Positions 1-10,920 of a stretch of DNA of 64,000 nt are shown here, piece by piece. The notes under the pieces were generated by a model that saw only the letters and a program-made list of their open reading frames with translations, ran no database searches and was not told the origin of the DNA. The translations under genes were made by a program, and so were the position numbers. The DNA comes from Pomphorhynchus laevis (lineage: Eukaryota > Acanthocephala > Palaeacanthocephala > Echinorhynchida > Pomphorhynchidae), in contig WNNJ02000780.1 in NCBI GenBank assembly GCA_012934845.2, positions 1-64,000 on the forward strand, in the 5' to 3' direction. Position 1 is the first letter of the stretch. Each line of letters opens with the position of its first letter.

Positions 1-3000
1 TTCTTTAAAGATAACAAGTGATAGTATGTAGATTAAGAAGGACAGAAATTCCGCGGCGATCATCAAGCAGTGCCATGTCTGTATGGTAAGGGCCACCATG
101 AGCAGTTCTGTAAGGATAAGACTGGTGAACGTGATCGACACTACATGAATAAAATCTTGCTCAAACAAGAATAACGATAGATACATCATTGAACTTCCTT
201 GGTAAATAGAGATGAGCAGCCAGAGCGAGAACGTTTTGAGATTGAGCGATCGACCATTTTGAATCTCCTTGTAGATTTCAGGATACGTAAGTGCCACCTC
301 GGGAGAAACATCACAATCAAGAACTAGTGAGAATACCGGAAACATTGTGTAAACTGTTGCATAACCGACCATTAGAAAGCCTTGATAAAGGCTTACAGAG
401 GCACAATAGAAAATCGATGAGAAGACGGCCTGCATTATGGATATTAGCATACCGCGATGCATTACAAACTGAGCAATCGATGCTGAGCGTTTATAACAAT
501 TCCTACCGTGCACCAACAACAGAGGAGTTAAATAACTAAATTGACTAATCGAAAAATCTGCGGCTAATGAGGCTTGTCTACCCTCTTTACCAACAATTCC
601 AATGCCAGCATGTGCTCTCTGGATCATACTGACATCATTACCTCCGTCGCCAACGGCTGCAATCCTCCAGCTCGGCATTTGGCGTCCTATTGCAGTAACT
701 ACGTCGGCCTTCTGGGTAGGATTGCATCGACATACTACAATCGATCGGCACCTTGATGCGTATTGAAGAAACTCAGGTTCGTTGACCATAAGGACGTCGT
801 GCAAACTGGTTCCGCTAATAACCAGAGCGGGTCCATCATCTACGGTAACAGGAAAACTGTCAGATTGCTGTTGAGTTGAACATTGACGCTGTAAACGAAG
901 TAATTCACTTCTAACGTAATCGTTTACGTTTATTTCATTTGATCTATCCTGAAACCAGTGTATTTCCTGATCACGACTAAAAAGACGACTGCTTCTAGCA
1001 ATGCAAGCAGCTGTTTCGCGTTTATCTCCAGTAAGCATCCATACTCGAATTCCGGCATATTTAAGCGACTCCAGTGTTTGTCTTGCATTAGTCTGCAGCT
1101 TATCCTCGACGCCAGTTATACAAAGCAGCTCCATATCTCGTTCGAGAAGGGTTTCGACCACAAGTCGACTTCGAAGCACGCGATCGCCTCCAACCGTCAG
1201 ACGAGCCTTGTCATATTGGCTATTGAAAAAGTCAATATCACTCGATGACAATATTCTCTTGGCGTAGACAAGTATTCGCAGTCCTTCTCGAGCCAGATTG
1301 CCCGTTTCTTCATTTAGCCAGTCAGAATAGTGCACCATCGGTTGAATGGCTATATCAGCGCCTTTGACGAAAAATATTGCAGAATTATCAAACGAAGGCT
1401 CTTCCTGAACAATGATACCCATACGTTTGAGCTCAGACGTAAACGGAAACAAATGTAATATTCGAAACACTCGTTTTCGACCTTGATCATCCAATTCAAT
1501 AAGATTAAGATCACGATTTTTTAACGTAATACCAACTTGTTCACAAAATCGTACGAGGCAGACTTCATCTGGACTAGCGGCTTGATAATTGTGTGAGCTA
1601 CTATTACTGTCGGAACCATCTGATCGTTGACTTGGGGTTACATTATGACAGAGTGCGATTGCTTCAATTGCATCACGCACCTGTGCGTCTGCTGACCGTT
1701 TGAGTACAGGCATTGTCAAAGACAATTGATTTTGTAATTCGTCCTTTGAATAGTGAGAGTAGAGAACTTGACGAATTTCGTTAAGTCCTTCTTGGCCACT
1801 GCCGAAAGACATCGATCCGAGATGAAGTTTCTTGAATATCATTTCATTCTGTGTAAGGGTTCCTGTTTTATCACATAAAACAACGTTGATTCTTCCTAGT
1901 TCCTCTGGAATAGTGCTGGATCGCACCACTGTGTTAGGGCATGTTCGATTATCTTTCGAAATAAAATAACCGTATACCATTTTGCTAAGATCCAAATTCA
2001 CACGGAGACTAAGAGGAATAATATAAGAGAAAAGTAGCACATAGCGATACCAATATCGATACCATGGACCCTAAAATTCAATTTAAATTTTTTAAATTTT
2101 TACAAAAATTGAATTATTTTTAAATAATTGTTTGAGAACAAATATAATTCAAATTACAAAATAAATGCAATTTGCTTCATAAAACTTTGTAATTAAGAAA
2201 TGTTTAATTAATTTACTTTGATGCAAAGCACAAACAAAAAATTTAAGGAGTGACTAATATCACCGTTTGTAGAAGGCATTTAACCGAAAATATTTACAAT
2301 ATTATAATGAATTAAAAATGTAAAGTATTTTAAAGTATTAAAACAAGTATTTGCTATATAGCTGAAGAAAGAATGCATCCAAGAACATTGAGAAAAGATA
2401 AAATTTATTTCGTTTATTTCAATAAGATAATTTATTCTCAGATACTTCTGGAGGTATTTAACAAAAGTAATCAGGTATTCAAAAGTAATCTCTGTGGATA
2501 CTATCTATAGAAGTATCTAACAATAATCGGTTAAGATCAATTATGCAGTATATAAGTTCTGTACTAACTACATGGCAAGTTTGAAAAAATATTCTTCACC
2601 AGTCAATTCGTCTAAAGTCGATGATACTCTTATCGAAATCCACGGAAACACTGGGAAGTTATTCTTGTGAGAAAGCAGCAATAAAAATGTACCGATTAGG
2701 TTTAACTCGAACAGAAAGCTTTTTAAAGACAACTTACCTTATTTTATACAAAACATAATCGAAAATCTATAATTTTTAACAACTTTTTTCAATATACACT
2801 TGTGCTTTTAAACACATTGAGTTTTCTTGATGAGTTTTCAAGAGGTATCTTTATAAATTGTTAAATTTTAAAGTAAAAAAAATTAAAGCAAGTTCGGCAA
2901 ATAATCGCTTTGAATGTTGTAACGTTGCTACACAACATATGTTTAGCATATAAACTTTAAAATACATTTAAAAAATCATTAAATAAAAATTTCATTAATT

Positions 3001-4010
3001 TTTAAAATAAAGTAACTTACCGAAAATCCTTTTAAAATAATCATTGCACTTGACAGGATAATAACAAACAGTAGCAAAAGCTTTGTAAGTCTGTTAATCT
3101 CCAAATCTAGCAAACCTACTTTAGCACGCGGCTTTTCGGTATTCATGGCCATACGACAGTCTTTTCCAGTATAGAGAATACAGCCTATAGCCGCCTGATC
3201 TGTAGCGAGAACGGTACTTGCCCAGAGTACATTCTCAACACCAATCGCTTCTTCAGCTTCATCAGTACTCAATGTAAACAGACCTTCAAAGCTATCAAAA
3301 TTCTGACGAGGTGGTTCGGTTTGGATGGAAGCATTTGGAATAGCCATATCGGGTTCCAATGCGTTGTTTTGAAATTTCTGCTGTGAAAGATGACAAGCGA
3401 TTCTCAGTTTCCAATCGGTTTCGCCGTCAAGTTGATCTGTTCTTAAGAAGCAGCTACCATTTCCACCACAGTGTAGTAAGACAAGATCGGCAGGTACCCG
3501 TTGGTCTTTCTCAACCCAAACAATATCTCCAACTTTTAGTTTTTCACTGGCGATAACCTCGTACTTACCATTTCTCCAGCATTTGTACTTTTGTTGATTT
3601 ACTTCTCTATCACGATTGCGACGTTTCAAATCATCGTATGCTTCACGAGATAAAGTTATCACAAGAACGAAACAAAGGGGACCCCAGTAAGTGTACATGT
3701 AGCCCACTCGAACGCTTGGTATCAACTGCGACAATGCCATTATTAGAAAGTAAAAGTTGAGAAAGTAACTAAACTGTTCGAAAAGAACAAGAGGAAGAAA
3801 AGTGAATAAATTGTACTTCCGATTACAGAGTTCGTTACTAGGGAATTTATTATGACTAGAATGATACCCTACCCTAATTTGTCGTGGAGGTCCACTATGA
3901 GACGGTTGGCCTCTTTTAAATTTGCTCGTTATACGTTTCCACATGTTCTTTGTAGGTGAGCTTTCAAAACCTACAACTGTTGTCATATTTTCAGTATCGG
4001 TTGAACGCAT
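1..4010 (-). CDS. ATP9: P4-ATPase of the ATP9/TAT-5/Neo1 group, putative phospholipid flippase; two exons seen (4010-3021 and 2070-1), C-terminus off the window
   Basis: The protein should be an endosome/Golgi P4-ATPase that moves phospholipids between membrane leaflets. The first exon carries the N-terminal FPSNELCNRKYN block, TM1-TM2, the actuator motif DGET (about residue 195) and VWVEKDQRVPADLV. The second exon is one long open stretch with IPLSLRVNLD, the phosphorylation motif DKTGTLTQNEM, the nucleotide-binding YQAASPDEV and FVKGAD, RVWMLTGDKRETA, the hinge VGDGGNDVSMIQ, and the C-terminal membrane block with PEVALTYPEIYKEIQNGRS. About 1020 residues are present, against roughly 1050 for ATP9A, so only the last few tens of residues are missing. 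ATG at 4010 is the first in-frame ATG after an upstream stop. A splice-acceptor-like TCTTTAAG just upstream leaves open an earlier exon holding the true start. Orthology to ATP9 rather than other P4 classes rests on the SLRVNLD and RTDQLDGETDWKL blocks. Confidence 0.93.
2071..3020 (-). other. ATP9: Intron of the ATP9 gene
   Basis: On the minus strand the upstream exon ends TTTTCG and the intron begins GTAAGTT. The intron ends TGAATTTTAG just before GGTCCATGG. The junction is phase 0 and joins KGFS to GPWYRYW, as expected for the segment before the phosphorylation site. The intron is very AT-rich and I see no element or RNA gene in it. Confidence 0.88.
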
Positions 4011-4206
4011 TTCTGCATTTCGATTGTGATCAGATATCAATGGTTCTTAAAGACAAACGAAATTTATTAACTAACAAAAATAAAAAGAATCACACGAAAG
4101 CTGGAAATTAGAAACATTGTATCAAATCAAATATACAATTAACAATTATAAACCATTGATACAATTGAAAAATTCTTGCAAGCGACTGTATGATATATAA
4201 CGTTTC

Positions 4207-4308
4207 TAAAGCTCAACATCTCGCGATTACCGAGCATAGTAAACCACGATTGGATTCTTCAGGGAGTGAGATATCCCGGGTGGTTTAGTCGGAGAGCGGC
4301 GTGTTGGT
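4207..4308 (+). mobile_element. Short 3'-end fragment of LINE A
   Basis: The stretch matches the end of ORF2 in the longer copies: an AACATCTCGCGATTACCGAG-like block, then GATTGGATTCTTC, CCCGGGTGGTTTAGTCGG and GCGGCGTGTTGG. It is roughly 200-300 bp upstream of the ATP9 start in the opposite orientation, so it lies in the likely promoter or 5' UTR. It is truncated at both ends. Confidence 0.75.
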
Positions 4309-4787
4309 AATATAAGGTCACCTTTTATTATCGTTCTTAGATATAATAATTTAGATTACAAAATATAATACTTTCTGTATTAAATAAAATTAAAATTTAA
4401 CAATTTTATTAACTCGCATATTCATGTTTTTTATTAGTCAACAAATCAAAAAAGTCCAAAAATATTTATTATTAATTAAGAAATTAATATATAAAATCAT
4501 ATATAAATAAATATTTAACTGGATAGTATAATCAAAGAAAACATATTTTAAGGAATAATGATTTTAAAACGTTCATTTCTGCATTGGTTTGTACAAACAA
4601 CGTAAAAGAATAATTTTATCCAAAATCATTAAAGAAATGATGCATTAAGCGAGCTGACTGAAATATAGTAAACCGCATGGACTGTTCATTGTAAAATTAA
4701 AGTATATCTACTATTTATTATGTCATTCAATTCACAATAGAAATATAGAAAGTTGTCCTTTTAATTTACAAAATCATATCATATAAT
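4309..4787. other. AT-rich intergenic stretch, nothing recognised
   Basis: Low-complexity AT-rich sequence with no ORF, RNA gene or repeat that I can name. Confidence 0.6.
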
Positions 4788-5079
4788 TGACGCTGGATGT
4801 TTTGAATTTTACATAAATTAAAAGACCGAAATATCTTAACATTAAAAAATAATATATATCCCAGTATTTTTAATTAATTAATAGATAATTTACAATGATA
4901 AAGATTAATGGTCATCAGAATAAACTTATATTCCACACTGACGCTAGATGTTTTGAATTTTACATAAATTAAAATATCTTAATATTAAAAAAGAATATAT
5001 ATCCCAGTATTTTAAATTGATTAATAGATAATTTACCATGATAAAGATTAAAGGTCATCAGAATAAACTTATATTCCAT
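4788..5079. repeat. Two-copy tandem repeat, period about 151 bp
   Basis: TGACGCTGGATGTTTTGAAT at 4788 recurs as TGACGCTAGATGTTTTGAAT at 4939. Both copies run through CCCAGTATTTT and end GGTCATCAGAATAAACTTAT. The second copy lacks a few bases. No coding potential is seen. Confidence 0.9.
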
Positions 5080-6149
5080 CGAGTTTCGGAAATAAAAAAG
5101 ATATCAATATAATTATAATATATTAATTCATAATTAGATTTATAACTTTGAATATTTCAGCAAGCTATCAATGTATATTTAGATCAATAGTAATGATTAA
5201 ATTATCAATCTGTCGATTATATAGTCGAGCATATATGTCGATTATATATCTGCAATGTACTTTAAACTACAATTTTATAGCATTTGATATTGAAAAGATA
5301 ATAAAAACTAAAATATATATAATATATGTTAAATATTTTAGGTTCTCTAATTTTAGACATAACAAATTATCCACACGAGAAAAAATCTGAATTATTTTTA
5401 TTCTCAAACGTAAGTCAGTAAAAAAGGCTTGACTGATTAAAGATATACATTAACATCCCTTTTAATATGTCCATTATTTAATCTATTTTAAAACTCAAAT
5501 GTCGTCCTAAGAAATACCGCAAGCAAGATTACTAATGAATCAAACAACTCATAGAAAGAGCTCAGGAAATAATTAAATTATATTTTGAATTATAATAATT
5601 ATATTTTTGTAAATTAGCAGGACCGAGAAAATTAGTTTTATTCCAAAAATTACAGCTACTGCTAGCATCTTAAGGAAAATTACAAACAGTTTATTCAAAC
5701 ATAAATCATCACGTTTGCTATTTATACAAAATACTCAAAATTTGTAACAAAATGGAAAAAATTTAAGAAAACAAATTAAAATGTAGCAAGTATATCATTA
5801 CAAAGGAAAATGTCTGTATATTAATACTGCAAAGCAAAAACAAAGAAAATAAGCAGATACAAAACCTAAAGGGATAAAAGAAAATTAGCAGACAAATCAA
5901 ACTAAATAAAGGAAATTGTGGAATTGTAATTGATTATCAAAACAAAATTAAATTTAAAAACAAAAAGTAAAATTAAATTTAAAATATTCGAAAATATTTT
6001 TTAAACAATAAATTATCAAGAATTCAAATCAATATCAAAATTAAAACAGAATTATTTGGTTAATTATAAATGTATAATAAACGAAACGAAATTAGTTATT
6101 TTTAAATTGTAATCAGCTTTATAATTTGCCACAATATTATCCGTTTTTA
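5080..6149. other. AT-rich intergenic stretch, nothing recognised
   Basis: An open frame of 80 codons at 5148-5390 has the composition of AT-rich noise and no familiar motif. The rest is low-complexity sequence. Confidence 0.6.
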
Positions 6150-7430
6150 CAAAAAAGGCTTCCAGTTTAACACGGGACAGGTAATTATTTTTATAAATGA
6201 TAGAATAGAAGCTTTATCAAAATTAGCATTATGATTTAAATTAAGTATATAATGTGGTATAGCTTCAATATTTATGTTATATTTATGTTTTGCGATATGT
6301 TTTTCCAATCCCTGTGAGAAATTACAAAAAATCACAAAGAATTTTATATACTACAGGGCATTCATTAAATTCAGGTTTTGACTTCAAAATATTATGTAAT
6401 TTGGGCCACTATTTATTATAAATTAAAACATCAGTAGTGTTATTAGATATGCTATTATTATATATAAACTTGATAAAGAATTTTATTTTTAATTTATATA
6501 AGGAATAAGTAAATATATTTTCTGTTAAGGGGTTTAGTATTTTTTAAACATCTAAGATTGTTATAGCAATATTAAATGTTGAACAAATGCTCTGCTGTAT
6601 GGAAGAATCTTTTGAATTTAATATATTTAATAAATATTGGTCATCAATATTACTTCTGCAGACAATATATACATCATTTACATAATGGTATTAATCAATT
6701 CAAAAACAAATATCTTCCACAAACTGTTTTCCAATACTTCTAAAATATATGCTAGTATTAATGCAAGGTAATTGATGGCTAGTCCAAAAATATGGTCCCA
6801 CATATCATATTTAAATAAGAAGTTACATCTATATGTACATAATATTTACAAATTAGTCCAGCCTTCTTTATTTAGAGTCTAATCAACAGGATTGCTAGTT
6901 ACTAAAATATCACTAGAAAATAGTGATATTTTTATCACTATCAATAAAAACTAACGATGGAATATTTGTACCAATATAAGATGTTGAACAAATGCTCTTC
7001 TGTATGGAGGGATCTTTTGAATTTAATATTTAACAAATATTGGTCATCAATATTACTTCTGCAGACAATATATACATCATTTACATAATGGTATTAATCA
7101 ATTCCAAATTTATAAATTCCAAACTTCATCTAAAATGAGGATATTAATGTATTTAGAATGTTTACTTCTAATTAAGTTAGAAGTCAGTGATATCTTTAAT
7201 AAAAGAAAACATATTATTAGAAACGCCACTTTTTAATATAGTAGCAATATATTTTGAAATCTTTTATAAAAAATTAGAATCCTGATAATCATTTTACGTA
7301 AGGTATGACACAACGTTGTCTCTATTGCTCCAAACATGCGATCACGGTTTATGTTATATTTATGTTGTGCGATAAGTTTATATTTGAAATGTTTGCATGA
7401 AAGGAAACGTGTCAAACTACATATGTAGAA
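6150..7430 (-). mobile_element. Decayed Penelope-like element(s): reverse transcriptase and GIY-YIG remnants
   Basis: Minus-strand translation gives HYVNDVYIVCRSNIDDQYLL, which resembles the Y-V-D-D region of Penelope-like reverse transcriptases. It also gives two versions of an HKYNIN segment (6147-6335 and 7233-7415) that resemble the end of the GIY-YIG endonuclease domain of these elements. A 124-bp block at 6578-6701 is repeated at 6983-7104, so at least two overlapping copies are present. Frames are heavily broken. The family call is by eye and the clade is not resolved. Confidence 0.6.
6578..7104. repeat. Direct repeat pair inside the Penelope-like relic (6578-6701 and 6983-7104)
   Basis: Both copies start GTTGAACAAATGCTC, share ATTACTTCTGCAGACAATAT and end TAATGGTATTAATCAATT. 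They differ by scattered substitutions and a short deletion. They cover the YVND part of the reverse transcriptase remnant. Confidence 0.9.
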
Positions 7431-8021
7431 CCATCACCGATTCAGTTATTAATGAAACGAAATTGATATAACCAATTTAAAGTTAAGATATGAATGAAAA
7501 GTAACCAATTTAAAGTTAAGTTATGCTATCAGAGCGTTATACTAAAAGTAAAATGTCTTAAGTAAAATATTTGCTTGAAAGAACAAAATAAAGTGGAAAC
7601 GAACAGTAAATAAGTGCATAGGAGGGGTGTTAAAAACGTGAAGGAAGCATACAAAGAGTTGCTGCTTTGCGCATTTCGATGAATGTAAATTTAGAAAAAT
7701 AAGAATAAAATTTAGAAAAATAGGTCTCATAAAAGTAATTACAGTCTTTAGTACAAGATTGTGGTAATTTCTTAAAAAAATAAAATTGAAGTATATCTCT
7801 AAAAGTAATATAAAATTTCATGAATTTGTCTAATAATCAAATAAGTATGAATTACATCTTAATATGTATGATCTCGTAATTACTAATGTCACCTAAAATG
7901 AGTAAGGAAAACAAAATATATTTAATTACATTTTATTAATATAACTTTATACCAGAACACAATCTTTCACTGAAAACATGCTTACTTTTTATCTGATATA
8001 AAGGAACATTCGAATTAAGTT
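7431..8021. other. AT-rich intergenic stretch, nothing recognised
   Basis: A short near-repeat, GTAACCAATTTAAAGTTAAG, occurs around 7467-7520. The open frames at 7542-7821 are AT-rich overlaps on one strand with no motif. Confidence 0.55.
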
Positions 8022-8442
8022 TGCTTCTATAATGTATTTACTATTTAAACATTTTTATAAATTGTAAAAAATACTGTTGATGAATTACTACAAACTATTT
8101 CTAGCGATTGCACTGTGCAGTTATAATAAAATTATATAATAATCAGAAATAATATTTAATATCATATAATAATCATGAAATAACCATAAAATAAATTATT
8201 TTATTTTTATGGATTTATTGAAAATCGTTTCGGTAAGCACTAAATTAACCAGAAATGAACAATCATAGTAACATACGTCACCAGAATATAGTCGGAAAAT
8301 ATTAACTGGTCATCGGCGAAGAAGGATAATGTATTTACTATTTAAACCTTTTTATAAATTGTAAAAAGTTTGCTTCTATAATGTATTTACCATTTAAACA
8401 TTTTTATAAATTGTAAAAATAAATTACTGTTGATGAATTACG
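8022..8442 (-). repeat. Dispersed copy of the AT-rich part of the big palindrome arm
   Basis: 8022-8328 matches the left palindrome arm at about 9870-10195 in the same orientation, including TTTCTAGCGATTG, GGTAAGCACTAAATTAACCA and ACTGGTCATCGGCGAAGAAG. It is followed by two short copies of AATGTATTTACTATTTAAAC, the last with ATTACTGTTGATGAATTACG. The minus strand holds the reverse transcriptase box FFADDQ remnant. Confidence 0.8.
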
Positions 8443-8570
8443 TTGTCTATTTTACGTTTGCAGAACCCACAGTTTTATATTTTCCTTTATCGTACTTAAT
8501 CTTACTAAATAAGATTTTTTAAACATATAATAGTATTTTTAATTTAACTTGATTGCATTGTACGCTGAAA

Positions 8571-8762
8571 TTCTTCTGAATGTGACACGACATTTTCCTC
8601 ACAGATATTCTTCCTCTCCTTGATACAGCGGATGCTACTAATCAGCCTAAGTGGGCTTCATCAGCAGCTGATGAGACCCAATCAGGCTGATTAGTAGAGT
8701 CCTGCTGTATAAAGAATAGAAACAATACCTGTTAGAAAAATGTCGTGCCACATACAGAAAAA
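8571..8762. mobile_element. Fold-back element, imperfect palindrome with arms of about 90 bp
   Basis: TTCTGAATGTGACACGACAT on the left pairs with ATGTCGTGCCACATACAGAA on the right. The pairing continues through GATACAGCGGA/TCCTGCTGTAT to the centre CTACTAATCAGCCT...AGGCTGATTAGTAG. There is almost no loop. It may be a hairpin-type MITE or an inverted pair of retroelement ends; the centre contains GCTGATGAG. No target-site duplication could be fixed. Confidence 0.8.
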
Positions 8763-9696
8763 TATAGTCGTATATTAATATGATAATGCATTATGGAACT
8801 AAATTGGCGAGTACCGACATTAGTACGGTATCACAAATGCAAATACACGAAATTTGATTTTTGTAAAATATGGTCGAGTTTTAGGGTTTGATTATATAAT
8901 AAAAATGAAATGTATATGTTGTTGTAATAAACGGATAGGAAATACCATTTAAAAATAGCGCATTAACTTCTGGAAAGAATTTTCACATGGAAAGTATAAA
9001 CGATGTTTGTTACAGCTTTAATATTCACCAAATTTCCATGGAAGAATTCGCGAACATTTATAATTGATAATTAACTATTTTGATTTAATAGTCGAACTAC
9101 GCATAGTCAATAGTATACAAACTACATACTATACTTTTTACGTGATGAATTTTATATATACGATAGATATAATACAGGTTTCGTAATAGATTTTCGTTAT
9201 TCGATAATACATATGGGCAGATTCAAGTCAATATTATGAACTTAATACTATAATTGACGATATTATGACTGTAAAAAGTTAAATGCACAAAAATATTACA
9301 ATGAAAAACAAATAAAGAAGTCTATTAATAAGCGTTCTAGTAAATGTTTAAAAACAAAATTAAATTTGATTTAATAAAGTTAATGATAACTAAAAACGCT
9401 TTAATTTTCCAATGAACACGAAGATTTTAATGTCTGTAATTTAAAAAAAGTATATTATTAATATATATTATGCATATTATATTTTATATTTTGTACTTTA
9501 TATTTTAATAGGGTACATCACGATTATTATACAGTCTCATAAGTTATAACGTTATTAGAACATTATTAAAAATAAAAGGTATATATTTTTGTAATAAACG
9601 GATAGCAAATAACATTTAAAGATAGCGCATTAACTTCTGGAAAAAGTTTGCTTCTATAATGTATTTAATATTTAAACATTTTAAAAAATTGCTATC
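8763..9696. repeat. AT-rich stretch with one direct repeat pair (8919-8977 and 9587-9644)
   Basis: GTAATAAACGGATAGGAAAT...AGCGCATTAACTTCTGGAAA recurs at 9587 as GTAATAAACGGATAGCAAAT with the same end. Nothing else is recognisable. Confidence 0.75.
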
Positions 9697-10920
9697 GATA
9701 AAGTATTGGTGAACCGCTCAAGCATGGTTGGTGTGGTTAGAATATAGTCAAAAAATATTAACAGGTCAACAAAGAAAATTAGGATTTTGGAGTGGGTATG
9801 TCGATTGTAGACAAGCTGGTAGATCAACAACAAATCAGGATATCTATTTTGCACTTTAACATTTCAAATGCAACAAACCTATTTAAACATTTTTATAAAT
9901 TGTAAGATTTGTTATCCATTAAAAATAAATTACTGTTGATGAATTGCTACAGACTATTTCTAGCGATTGAACTGTGCAATTATAATAAAATTATATAATA
10001 ATCAAAAATAATATTTAATATTATATAATAATCATGAAATAATCATAAAATAAATTACTTAAATTATATTATTTTGGTGGATTCATTGAAAATCGTCTCG
10101 GTAAGCACTAAATTAACCAGAAATGAACAATCATAGTAACTTACGTCACCAGAATATAGTCAGAAAATATTAACTGGTCATCGGCGAAGAAGGATTTTGG
10201 AGTTGAGGATGTCAGTTGTAAACAAGATGGTAGATATGCAACAAACAGGGAGAATAGGAGTAGATTTGGGTCACCCTGCAGAATTTTTCGTGTTGAGTTA
10301 TTAGAACGGAAAAGGATACGTTTTCGAAAATGCACACATTATTCGGTGACAACTTACAATTTAATGTGCCGAGAAAGGGTCCGGGGATGCCATATTGAAA
10401 ATTAAGTTTTCTAGTTAAAGTTGACGGTTGATATTGTCGAAAGCTTTGGAGAAGTCGATAAACCCTGTGTATAAGCGATGACTGACTTTCTTTTCGCTGT
10501 TTTGACGGTTCATTAGTAGTAGATAGTCATCGTTGCTAACTGCAAAGAAAGATGTCTAGACGAGCGGCCAACTATATACAATTATAAGCTTGAAAAATTA
10601 ATTAAAAATTATTTAATAAATTATATTATAAAATTATAATTGTTATAATTAAAAAATATAATCATAATTTGATCATAATTTAATGATGAATGTTATTTTA
10701 ATAGATTTCTGTCAAATCGCTTTTGGTAGACAAATTAATTTTGTAAATTATTTTTAAACGAGCAATCCTATCAAATGTGGTTTTGTTGTTCTGCCACTTT
10801 TCACTATCGAAACTACTTAGTACCGATTTCGAAAAAAGACTTCTAGGTAATCGTCCAACGACATCAATAACATTAAAATGTACATAAGACAGCTGTCTAG
10901 AATGCTCCAAATAATTGTGT
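9697..10920 (-). repeat. Left arm of a 4.8-kb palindrome, 1224 bp, carrying a LINE reverse transcriptase remnant
   Basis: This arm is the reverse complement of 13276-14499, with identical length and only a few differences, for example near 10525 and 10545. Read on the minus strand it holds GFIDFSKAFDNINRQL, which resembles reverse transcriptase motif A, and then ILQGDPNLLLFSLFVAYLP and FFADDQLIFSD, which resemble motifs B and C. A second, diverged copy of the FADD region lies about 400 bp away within the arm, toward 9750-9850. An open frame at 10910-10698 (VHFNVIDVVGRLPRSLFSKS and following) is unidentified. Confidence 0.9.

Noticed and set aside
291-1267. Open frames on the plus strand (291-539, 574-756, 958-1248, 1001-1267)
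   Set aside because: They are antisense to the continuous ATP9 coding exon and show no motif of their own.
3359-3556. Plus-strand frame of 65 codons
   Set aside because: Antisense to the ATP9 actuator region.
4011-4040. Start of the ATP9 frame at a TTG codon (4040)
   Set aside because: TTG is not a usual nuclear start; ATG at 4010 or an upstream exon is more likely.
5148-5390. 80-codon frame rich in Ile, Lys, Tyr
   Set aside because: Composition matches AT-rich noise, no start context, no homologous motif.
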